From a virus: DNA of 37,731 nucleotides. The DNA is taken from IMG/VR virus record IMGVR_UViG_3300036652_000548, positions 1 to 37,731 of that record; one strand, written 5' to 3'. This document shows positions 9,113-16,049 of this stretch, one piece after another (the stretch's first letter is position 1; the number at the start of each line of letters is the position of its first letter). Position numbers and translations under genes: made by a program. Below the pieces are notes generated by a model. That model was not told the DNA's origin and made no database searches. It saw nothing but the letters and a program-made list of their open reading frames with translations.

Positions 9113-9364
9113 ATGGAAGATCAAGAATATAAGGAGCTGGTAGAGAGTTATGGTGGTCAAGCTGTTGGCCTAACCTTTAACCCATCGAAATTACTAGCAG
9201 TTCAAGTAATCAAAACACAGTATGCCGAAATCATTAACGATCTCGACGCGACACGTTCGGAGACTGCGGACCAAGAGGTAAAACGCCTCTGTTCTATCGC
9301 TATTACCGAGGCGCAGTCCGCGCAGATGTGGGCAGTAAAAGCAATAACATGGGGAGTAAAATAA
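9113..9364 (+). CDS. Acb2/Tad1 hairpin-domain-like protein (possible anti-CBASS sponge)
   Basis: 83 aa, with a strong ribosome site (AAGGAGG seven bases before the ATG). The C-terminal half reads as two helices: V-I-K-T-Q-Y-A-E-I-I-N-D-L, then an Arg/Glu turn, then a second helix ending in AQMWAVKAITW. I recall this pattern from the short helical-hairpin family that includes the phage protein Acb2, a hexamer that binds cyclic oligonucleotide messengers and blocks CBASS and related defences. Relatives often sit among head genes, as here between scaffold and capsid. The assignment rests on remembered sequence pattern and size, not a search. The next gene starts on its stop (TAATG). Confidence 0.5.
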   Translation: MEDQEYKELVESYGGQAVGLTFNPSKLLAVQVIKTQYAEIINDLDATRSETADQEVKRLCSIAITEAQSAQMWAVKAITWGVK

Positions 9365-9837
9365 TGGCACTTAACTGGGTAAATATTCGCTCCGGCCTCA
9401 AAACCGTAGCAGAGACAGAACCACAAATCGCGGCTCTATGGGCAAGCTCTGACCACAGCCCAAACATCACACAGGGGCAGGACTTCGGTTGGCGCTTGGC
9501 ACCAGAGGTTGTGGTTGAGATGAAACAAATTAAGGGTGACTTCCAGGCCCTAGAGCGTATCGCTTCTCGCTTCAAGAAAGCCTTGGACGACTTGAGTGAG
9601 ATCGATATTTTGACATGGATTAGCAATAAGACTACGCTAGAAGCAGCGCCCGTAGTTGAAGTCGCAGACTTCGCTGACGACTACGAGCGTCAAGTTCGCT
9701 TGCTTGAGGGCCATGTGGAACCTATCATAGCCGGCGCTATGACCGATGAGGAACTAGAAGCCGAGCTGGAACGTCGCCGAGCTGCTAAAGCTGACGAAAA
9801 ATCCACAGAAACCGCAAGCAACACTACCGTACAATAG
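9364..9837 (+). CDS. Hypothetical late protein, helical, acidic C-terminus
   Basis: 157 aa. I chose the ATG at 9364, which overlaps the previous stop and has GGGGAG nine bases upstream, over an in-frame start at 9328 that would lie inside the preceding gene. The protein is mostly helical, with an amphipathic middle (residues 55-85) and a charged E-E-L-E-A-E-L-E-R-R-R stretch before a Thr/Ser-rich tail. No domain recognised. Co-directional with the scaffold and probably part of head assembly. Confidence 0.65.
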   Translation: MALNWVNIRSGLKTVAETEPQIAALWASSDHSPNITQGQDFGWRLAPEVVVEMKQIKGDFQALERIASRFKKALDDLSEIDILTWISNKTTLEAAPVVEVADFADDYERQVRLLEGHVEPIIAGAMTDEELEAELERRRAAKADEKSTETASNTTVQ

Positions 9838-9868
9838 GTTCGTAAATTTTAATTAAAAGGAGGCTATC

Positions 9869-10186
9869 ATGGCTGACGACAACGAAACAACTACTACAAA
9901 CTCTACTACTGTAAACACTGGTGTAGATACTACTGCTCAAACGCAGGAGAGTGCGCCTAACCCATCTCCAGTAGATGCAGCCCCTAGCACTGACTTGAAC
10001 GCTTCAGGCAGCATTGCTAGCCCTGCTGTGACTGACCCAGCTAACGACATTACAACGAACGACGTTGAACAAACTCAAGAAGATCGCTTCGCTGATGCTC
10101 GCACTACCGCTATGGTCAACCACGCCGCAGCAAACGGTCTGGACGCTGCTAACCAATCTAGCGCTACTGAGGAAGAAATCGCCTAG
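9869..10186 (+). CDS. Acidic Thr/Asn/Ala-rich late protein
   Basis: 105 aa, preceded by an excellent AAAGGAGG site seven bases before the ATG, so it is probably well expressed. It is low complexity (Thr, Asn, Ala, Asp), acidic and probably disordered apart from a short C-terminal helix. No domain recognised; a capsid decoration or internal head role is possible. It is the last gene of this rightward unit. Its stop (10184-10186) interlocks with the terminase stop on the other strand, leaving no space for a terminator. Confidence 0.65.
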   Translation: MADDNETTTTNSTTVNTGVDTTAQTQESAPNPSPVDAAPSTDLNASGSIASPAVTDPANDITTNDVEQTQEDRFADARTTAMVNHAAANGLDAANQSSATEEEIA

Positions 10187-11544
10187 TAGCCAGGGTTCCA
10201 CTGAGCAGCGACATTGATTGTGTCACTCTCATAAGTACTAACTTGAAGATCAGGGCTGTATAAAAACAGTCCTGTTTTTTCATCAAATTCATCTTCAATA
10301 GCCTTGAACATATAGCGATATTGGTCAGCCGCGTGAGAGTTAGAGTTGTGCTCTGGCCCCATATAATCACCAGTCAGGGTGTTAAACTTACGCTTGTAGA
10401 GGCGTAGTTTTCGTATCATGTCTTCAGTGGTAGCCTGATTAAACTCGACCTTTGGCGTGCCGCCTACAGCCCGCTTAATGCCCTCCTCTTTCAGTTCGCG
10501 GCGTAGAAGACTACTATTCGGTAGACCGAGTTGCCTGATCTTTTCGACACGCTCGATAGCATCACTGTCTCGTACCGCGCCGTCATGCGGTAGGAAGTTC
10601 CACATGATGTTATAGGGCTTGCCCTTGATAATCCCAACAGTCTGCTCATAGGCGACGTTGTGTGTCTCGTAATAATCGATCACACGCGGACGCTTGTTGA
10701 TGTACTGCCAGAAGCCGACAGCCAACATGTCGCTCATTCCAAGGTCCCAAGAAGTAAAGCAAGGGAAAGCTGGGTCATAGGGGAAGCGGCCGATATTGCC
10801 ATTTGTGAGTGCCATAGCTAGCCCCGGACCGTAGTAGCTGGTTGCGCTAACCTGGCCCCAGTCACACATGTACTCCTGGCGCCACATGAAATCGTTGCCG
10901 TTTTTAGCAATCGTTTCTTGTCGCAGTTCTTCGAGCAGCTCTTTGCTTAGGTAGCGATCGGCAGTAACGAGACTGGCATACTGTGTCTTTGCTCCCTTGG
11001 TCCAGTTGGCAAGGGCGCGGTCGAATAAAATCTTAAATGTGCCACCAGAGATACCATCGATCTTTGGGGTGGACTGAATGATAACTTGACCACCGTTTAC
11101 CGCTACGATTGGGCGGATAACGTCAAGGGCAGCGCCCGGAATGTCCACGAACTCAGAGAAGATATAGAGCTTGCCGTTAGCACCACGCAGGGCGTCAGGG
11201 TCGGTGGCACCAAGGACCTGGAACGTCGAACCGTTCTTGAGTGTGATACGCATATTATTGTTGTCACGGGAGGCGACCAGGCTTGGCGGTATGTGGTCGA
11301 TAGTCTGCATACCGTCGTTTTCGACGTTGTTCCAGAATGAGTTTTTACCCTGCTCCTTAGTCGGGAACACGAGCACTACGTTCATTGGCTTTTCAACCAT
11401 CTTCTTAACAGCGTACCCAAAGGCAGTAAAGTCCTTGCCTCCACGACGAGACCAACACCAGATTGCTAGCGCTACTCCATTATCAAGTGCCTGCAATGCT
11501 TCAGCTTGATAGTCACGGGGCTCAAAATTTACGGGTATATTCAT
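10183..11544 (-). CDS. terL: Terminase large subunit (DNA-packaging ATPase/nuclease)
   Basis: 453 aa, leftward. It pumps DNA into the prohead at the portal and cuts concatemers. The ATPase has a Walker A variant, WSRRGGKD (residues 31-38), and a Walker B-like YIFSEF in which Ser-Glu (130-131) replaces Asp-Glu, a form known in some terminases. IRPI then VNGGQVI then STPK follow, as in that subfamily. The nuclease part has SWDLG (Asp267), PHDGA (Asp321) and HAADQYRY (Asp407), the expected RNase H-like metal ligands. Length is normal for the family. It starts on the stop of the AP2-domain gene (TAATG). The gene lies antisense to all neighbouring late genes, which is unusual. Confidence 0.92.
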   Translation of the reverse strand: MNIPVNFEPRDYQAEALQALDNGVALAIWCWSRRGGKDFTAFGYAVKKMVEKPMNVVLVFPTKEQGKNSFWNNVENDGMQTIDHIPPSLVASRDNNNMRITLKNGSTFQVLGATDPDALRGANGKLYIFSEFVDIPGAALDVIRPIVAVNGGQVIIQSTPKIDGISGGTFKILFDRALANWTKGAKTQYASLVTADRYLSKELLEELRQETIAKNGNDFMWRQEYMCDWGQVSATSYYGPGLAMALTNGNIGRFPYDPAFPCFTSWDLGMSDMLAVGFWQYINKRPRVIDYYETHNVAYEQTVGIIKGKPYNIMWNFLPHDGAVRDSDAIERVEKIRQLGLPNSSLLRRELKEEGIKRAVGGTPKVEFNQATTEDMIRKLRLYKRKFNTLTGDYMGPEHNSNSHAADQYRYMFKAIEDEFDEKTGLFLYSPDLQVSTYESDTINVAAQWNPGY

Positions 11545-11756
11545 TACTCAATCATTCCTAAGAACTTTTCTTCGGCACTCTTTCGAACACGGATTGCCAT
11601 ACTCTTGCTAACAAACCAGCCGAGGTGTATACGCCTAGTGTGTATTGTTATCGTAGCATGATACCGGCGTTTTCCCTTATGGTAATAGACACCTGATACC
11701 CCTACTTTGTTATCGGTGCGTAGCCCTCTGGCGTTGTAACTGTTTTTATATGCCAT
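11544..11756 (-). CDS. Stand-alone AP2-domain DNA-binding protein
   Basis: 70 aa, basic. Residues about 17-65 match the AP2/integrase-like three-stranded domain: GVSGVYYHKGKRRYHATI, then RRIHLGWF and a helix. In phages this domain is usually the C-terminal DNA-recognition part of HNH homing endonucleases; here there is no HNH motif. It could be a remnant of such an enzyme or a small regulator. No ribosome site is seen, and the ATG is about five bases from a predicted transcription start, so it may be leaderless. Its stop overlaps the terminase start. Confidence 0.75.
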   Translation of the reverse strand: MAYKNSYNARGLRTDNKVGVSGVYYHKGKRRYHATITIHTRRIHLGWFVSKSMAIRVRKSAEEKFLGMIE

Positions 11757-11767
11757 ACTTATTCTTG

Positions 11768-11796
11768 ATTATGCCACCCCTTTATGTTGTTGTCTA
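11768..11796 (-). promoter_or_regulatory. Leftward promoter for AP2 gene and terminase
   Basis: On the minus strand: TAGACA (11796-11791), 17 bases, CATAAT (11773-11768), with TG one base before the -10 (extended -10). Each hexamer differs from consensus at one position. Transcription would start near 11761, five bases before the AP2 ATG. Confidence 0.5.
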
Positions 11797-11818
11797 CTAC
11801 CACAGGCATTATTATAAA
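11790..11818 (+). promoter_or_regulatory. Rightward promoter for capsid operon
   Basis: TTGTCT (11790-11795), 17 bases, TATAAA (11813-11818). Its -35 shares five bases with the -35 of the leftward promoter, so the two would compete for polymerase or answer to one regulator. The leader to the capsid ATG is about 50 bases. Confidence 0.45.
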
Positions 11819-11873
11819 GTCAAGAACACTAAAGCTGTTCGATACCAACAAATTAAAGAGAGGGAAACATATC

Positions 11874-12788
11874 ATGGCTTGGAGTTATGGTACAAAGACC
11901 GCGAATATCATGGATATTCCACTGTCTATCTCTAGTGTGGTTACACCATACTTGGGCGACAGCGGATACAAATTCGACGGCGCAAACTCTGTCCGCGTCC
12001 TGAGCGTCGCTGACGGTACATTATCAAACTACGACGAAACTAACGCGAGCACACCATTTGGTGCAGCTACTCTAGTCGTCCCTAACGAGCAAGTTCTTCA
12101 GTTGGCTTACAACAAGAGCATGTTGCTGCGTATTCAGCGTACACAAATTCAGGACATTCCTGTTGGTCAGTTCGCAAAGCAAGTTGCTTTGCAGCAAGCT
12201 AACGATGTCTTCGTTCCTGCACACGACGCTTACTCGCTTGCTAAAATCTGGGCTGCACGTCCTGCTGCTAACATTCAGGCGCTTGACACTACTCACGGTG
12301 GTGCTGGTACTGGTGTATCTGGTTACGTCCTCAGCTTTAGTCAAATGATTAGCAAAGCTCGTACCAACTCTGGTGGTAACACAGCCAACTTGGTTGCATG
12401 GGTTACTTACGGCTTCAAAGACAACGCTGGTGCTCAGATCAACTTCACCGGTTCTGAAGTTGGTTACGCTGCTGGTAAAAACGGCTACCTCGGTAAACTC
12501 GCTGGTGTCCCAACTGTTGAAATCCCTGACGCTTACCTGTTCCCAGGTGTGTTAGCACTCGTTGCTGACAAGCGTGCGATCGTCAACGTCACCCCTAAGA
12601 TGGACCCTAAATCTGGTGGTATGACTATCATCGACCCAGTACCAGGCTTCTCAGGTATCGAAATTCAGCTACGCGACCGTTCAGATACGTTCGTCCTGAA
12701 CAAGAAAGTGAACACTGTTGCTTCACTTGAAAACGCTGCAACCACTACGGCCAGCACAACTGCTACAACTGTAACCGCTGGCGCCTAG
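11874..12788 (+). CDS. Major capsid protein (probable)
   Basis: 304 aa. I chose the ATG at 11874, seven bases after AGAGAGGG, rather than an in-frame start at 11784 that would lie inside the promoter. Length suits a major capsid protein. Codons favour GGT, GCT, CGT and AAC forms, as in very highly expressed genes. Sequence features are a predicted helix with LLRIQRTQIQDIPVGQFAKQ (about residues 84-103), ADKRAIVNVTPK near the C-terminal third and a Thr/Ala-rich tail of 20 residues. The N-terminus (AWSYGTKTANIMDIP) looks flexible. No other gene in the window fits the role. The exact capsid family cannot be named from the sequence alone. Confidence 0.7.
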   Translation: MAWSYGTKTANIMDIPLSISSVVTPYLGDSGYKFDGANSVRVLSVADGTLSNYDETNASTPFGAATLVVPNEQVLQLAYNKSMLLRIQRTQIQDIPVGQFAKQVALQQANDVFVPAHDAYSLAKIWAARPAANIQALDTTHGGAGTGVSGYVLSFSQMISKARTNSGGNTANLVAWVTYGFKDNAGAQINFTGSEVGYAAGKNGYLGKLAGVPTVEIPDAYLFPGVLALVADKRAIVNVTPKMDPKSGGMTIIDPVPGFSGIEIQLRDRSDTFVLNKKVNTVASLENAATTTASTTATTVTAGA

Positions 12789-12805
12789 TCTTTAGGACCA
12801 TTACG

Positions 12806-13687
12806 GTGAAAGTAATATTGGCGCAGCCCTCTATCCCTCGGTTTAGCTGGGAGTTAGAGGTGCTGCTCACCAATATTCGGCAGTTCAGTGACATAGAAGT
12901 AGTCTTGCTATTTAGCAAGCCTCAAAATCACGATAGCTCCGTACCCCGCTACTTAGTTGATAAGTACCCCGGAGTGCGGGCTTTCGTCTATGAAGACAAC
13001 CGGTGGGACAAGTCCTACATACCATCAATTCGTCCGTACCTGTGGTGGCAATATCTAAAGGGCCACCCAGAGCGAGAAAACGAAACGTACTTTTATATCG
13101 ACAGTGATGTGATATTCCGCGAGTGGCCTGATCTCGATAGTCTCAACGTAGACGCGAAGCACTGGGTTGGCTCTAACTGTGACAGCTATATCGGTTACGA
13201 CTACATTAAGCAGACTGGGCGCGGCCCAGAGATCGTCAGCCGCATGGCCCGTCATTGTGGTATTACCGAACAACAGATGATCGGCGTACCGGGCATTGGT
13301 GCTCACCTCGTGATCGCTAATCCAACTGCTGAGATATGGGAGAAATCCTACCACCGCAGCAATGCGCTCTGGCATTACCTCGACGGGGTAAATAGCAATA
13401 TCCAGAAATGGACGGCGGAAATGTGGGCACAACTCTGGACGTGGGTAGAGCAAGGTATCACGCTCGATATGCCTAAAGAGTTAGACTTTTGTATGGTTAC
13501 TGACCAGCTCAAGCGCTGGGACGAAACGAAAATATTACATAACTCTGGCGTTACCGAAGACACCGGGCAATTGTTCTTTAAGGGGAAATACCACGACCAC
13601 ACCCCATTTGGAGAGGACTTCAGCTGGGTCGATCAAACGAAGTGTTCACGTAAGTATGTAGAAGCGATAGAAAAAGTGATACGATAA
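12806..13687 (+). CDS. Glycosyltransferase-like protein (GT-A type)
   Basis: 293 aa, GTG start, with AGGA about 10 bases upstream. It begins with a Rossmann-like strand (MKVILAQPSIPRF) and has a nucleotide-sugar/metal motif Y-I-D-S-D-V (Asp99 and Asp101, DxD), typical of GT-A transferases. Aromatic-rich segments such as YLWWQYLKG precede it. It lacks membrane segments, so it should act in the cytoplasm. It sits directly after the capsid and before the fibre genes, so plausible substrates are virion proteins or host cell-wall polymers. DNA modification is less likely without accompanying base-modification genes. Family membership is from motif and length. Confidence 0.65.
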   Translation: MKVILAQPSIPRFSWELEVLLTNIRQFSDIEVVLLFSKPQNHDSSVPRYLVDKYPGVRAFVYEDNRWDKSYIPSIRPYLWWQYLKGHPERENETYFYIDSDVIFREWPDLDSLNVDAKHWVGSNCDSYIGYDYIKQTGRGPEIVSRMARHCGITEQQMIGVPGIGAHLVIANPTAEIWEKSYHRSNALWHYLDGVNSNIQKWTAEMWAQLWTWVEQGITLDMPKELDFCMVTDQLKRWDETKILHNSGVTEDTGQLFFKGKYHDHTPFGEDFSWVDQTKCSRKYVEAIEKVIR

Positions 13688-13709
13688 ACCATAAGGATTA
13701 ACAAAAAAA

Positions 13710-14492
13710 ATGAGCAATTATTATAATAATCTATCAGCAAGCAACGGCAGCGGCGACAGCCCGCTTATGCACCTTACGAGTGATCGTACTACCGGCTCTA
13801 CTGTCTATAACGTAGATAGCGTTACAAACGTACCTACTTATTTTATTGCCACCGCCGGTACGCTTCTCGCTACTGGCTTTATTGACCCATCAACTAAAAC
13901 TGACTTCTTCGGCCACGTCTCTGGCACGACACTCATACTTGACGCGTTTTGTCCCGGTAGCACTGATACCGGCAATACCTCCGGCCAGGTCGTCGTTATT
14001 AAGCCAAATACCGAATGGGCTAATCTTATTGCTCAGTTCATTAAGAACGCCACCGGTAACGGGACGCCAGAAGCGCATACTGTTTCGACGCTAACAGCTA
14101 CCGATGTTGAGACGGCCACTATGAAAGCAACGGGCGCCGTAGAGTTCGACGGCTCAGTTAAAGTCGTAGGTAATTCTTACTCAGTCGTTCAGACTGTTGC
14201 TACCGCCGATGGCTCCGCTAACATAACACCAAGCTCACAAGTATTCCGTGTTACCGCACTCGCAGGAGCAGCTACCGTACAAGTACCGAGCTTCGCACCA
14301 CAAGACGGTATGACCGGCGAAATCCGCATTTCTGATAACGGGACAGGTCAGGGTCTCACCTGGGCTTCTGGCTGGCGTGCGATTGGCGTGACGCTACCAA
14401 GTGCTACTACTGGGTATGCGTTTACCTACGTCTCTTACGAGTACAGCGCAAGCGATAGCAAATGGCACGTAACTGGCGTGGCTAGGGGGTAA
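13710..14492 (+). CDS. Virion fibre/decoration protein, beta-rich
   Basis: 260 aa, with AAGGA before the ATG. It is Thr/Gly/Ser/Asn-rich and almost free of Lys/Arg clusters, the composition of a fibrous or beta-sandwich virion protein. The C-terminal third (about residues 165-260) has a DGMTGEIRISDNGTGQGLTW pattern that closely resembles the C-terminal segment of the 883-aa fibre gene downstream ([20 protein letters not shown]). The two therefore share a terminal domain. Likely part of the host-contact apparatus. Confidence 0.6.
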   Translation: MSNYYNNLSASNGSGDSPLMHLTSDRTTGSTVYNVDSVTNVPTYFIATAGTLLATGFIDPSTKTDFFGHVSGTTLILDAFCPGSTDTGNTSGQVVVIKPNTEWANLIAQFIKNATGNGTPEAHTVSTLTATDVETATMKATGAVEFDGSVKVVGNSYSVVQTVATADGSANITPSSQVFRVTALAGAATVQVPSFAPQDGMTGEIRISDNGTGQGLTWASGWRAIGVTLPSATTGYAFTYVSYEYSASDSKWHVTGVARG

Positions 14493-14501
14493 AAACTAAT
14501 T

Positions 14502-15197
14502 ATGGCTACCTGGTCCCGCACTTACAGTAACGGAAGTTACTATACAAACTGGCATCTTGACCTGGACTATAATTTGAATTCCCAAAACGCTTCGGCGAAT
14601 ACCTCAAATATCAGTCTTAATCTCTATACCTATGCGGATAGCGGTGCCTACAGTCAGAATGGATTGTGGGACCCACGCATCTATTTGAACGGTGGGCAAG
14701 TTGCCGGTAGCGGCGTAAACCGCTCTATTGCTGGCTCAGGCCGGGTAAATATGGCGAGCTGGACAGGTGATGTTGGGCACGACGGCAACGGCAACTTGAC
14801 GATCAACATCGGCGATTACATGAACGCCCCGATCAACGAGGCTACAACGTCTTCTATTAACTGGACACTGCCGCAAATACCTCGCTATGCGAACATCGAC
14901 GGTGGACCGAATTTTGATGTCGTGACTGACGAGCGAGTTAGAGTAGCATGGCACGCCGACCGCAACTGTGACTATACCTCATGGTGGAGCACCGCTTATG
15001 ATGGTGGTGCACGCCATGACGCACCGGCCAGTGGTCAAGGGTGGTTCTATCTTGATATTAATCGGTTGAAGTCCAACACTCAATATGACTTCGTAGTATC
15101 AGTCAGGAACGCAGCAAGTGGCCTTTGGACCAATACTGGTACGGCTTACACCACGACGCACGCACAAAATAATATAATGGGGAAAAGGGTTTTATGA
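14502..15197 (+). CDS. DUF859-like fibre/adhesin protein
   Basis: 231 aa. It is rich in Trp, Tyr, Asn, Ser and Gly, with beta repeats. The start (ATWSRTYSNGSYYTNWHLDL), the middle segments around G-D-V-G-H-D-G-N-G-N-L and the alternating beta pattern resemble DUF859 tail proteins of phages of Gram-positive bacteria. The C-terminal 90 residues (IPRYANIDG to ending Thr-rich strand) look like a fibronectin-III/Ig-like domain. Probable host-contact role. The downstream gene overlaps its stop (ATGA). Confidence 0.6.
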   Translation: MATWSRTYSNGSYYTNWHLDLDYNLNSQNASANTSNISLNLYTYADSGAYSQNGLWDPRIYLNGGQVAGSGVNRSIAGSGRVNMASWTGDVGHDGNGNLTINIGDYMNAPINEATTSSINWTLPQIPRYANIDGGPNFDVVTDERVRVAWHADRNCDYTSWWSTAYDGGARHDAPASGQGWFYLDINRLKSNTQYDFVVSVRNAASGLWTNTGTAYTTTHAQNNIMGKRVL

Positions 15198-15655
15198 TGT
15201 CATCAATCACGACGGCAGCATTTGATGCTATCGGGTTTATTACCCTGGTCATTGGTGCTATTGCCTATATCAAGTCAACAACACGTAAGGTAAATGATAC
15301 GGCTTCTACCGAGCTAATAAGCAACCTGACTAAGTTACGGGAAATTGACCGGGAGGAGTTTAATAACCGCCTCAAGTCTTTGGAAGCGCAACATGTCGAG
15401 GACGCCAAGCTGCTTGCTAATATGCAAGGCCAGATCGCTACCTATAAGGAAATCCCACTTGAACGGCTCGCCAAGGCTATGGAAGCTATGGCAGTTGACA
15501 CGAGGGCTAACGCAGTTAGCAACTCCGCGATACTAGATACACTCAAAAGGTCGGCTCTTATCGCCGCTACAGATAGGGACGTTTTAACAAGCCCAAAAAA
15601 CCAGACAATCGCCGAACAAACTGTTGAACATCAAACAATAAAAGAGGTAGGATAA
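15194..15655 (+). CDS. Membrane-anchored coiled-coil protein
   Basis: 153 aa. One N-terminal membrane segment (about residues 8-26, AFDAIGFITLVIGAIAYIKS) is followed by a charged, heptad-like helical region (35-90) and a second helical part. No enzyme motif. It lies between fibre genes, where holin-like, spanin-like or host-membrane proteins can occur. Because a separate holin follows the endolysin, this could be a second lysis or superinfection-exclusion protein, but that is not shown by the sequence. Confidence 0.65.
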   Translation: MMSSITTAAFDAIGFITLVIGAIAYIKSTTRKVNDTASTELISNLTKLREIDREEFNNRLKSLEAQHVEDAKLLANMQGQIATYKEIPLERLAKAMEAMAVDTRANAVSNSAILDTLKRSALIAATDRDVLTSPKNQTIAEQTVEHQTIKEVG

Positions 15656-15659
15656 GGTT

Positions 15660-16049
15660 ATGGCAACGCAAATGGAATTTACTAGGGGTGACGCCGTTAC
15701 CCACAAATTTAACATACCAGCCTCCGCTTGGAGCTCTGGCGGTAAGTTACGGTTCATGGCGAAGCCGGCGATCGATGACGACAATACCGACGCGCAAGCA
15801 GTTATCACTGAACAGTGGGACGATAGCGCGGTTAGCGACGTAGTAGTAAATGGCGTAGCGTGTAAGCAGTATGCCTGCTATTTTCCACCGAGTGCCACCT
15901 CAGCTATTATCAGCAACGGTGCGGATAGCGCGGACTACAAAGGAGAGTTCCAGTGGACGAACGCCTCTGGCATACCACTAACATTCCCACCAAAAGCACC
16001 AAAGCTCGATGTACTCGTATCGTTTGATATTATCCGGGAGACGCCATAA
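15660..16049 (+). CDS. Small beta-sandwich virion protein
   Basis: 129 aa, with AGGATAAGG before the ATG. It opens with [20 protein letters not shown], a pattern seen in small beta-sandwich proteins encoded next to tail fibres in phages of Gram-positive bacteria, and ends with a strand ([14 protein letters not shown]). It contains two Cys separated by about four residues. Its stop overlaps the start of the collagen-like fibre gene (TAATG), so the two are probably made together and may associate. Confidence 0.6.
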   Translation: MATQMEFTRGDAVTHKFNIPASAWSSGGKLRFMAKPAIDDDNTDAQAVITEQWDDSAVSDVVVNGVACKQYACYFPPSATSAIISNGADSADYKGEFQWTNASGIPLTFPPKAPKLDVLVSFDIIRETP

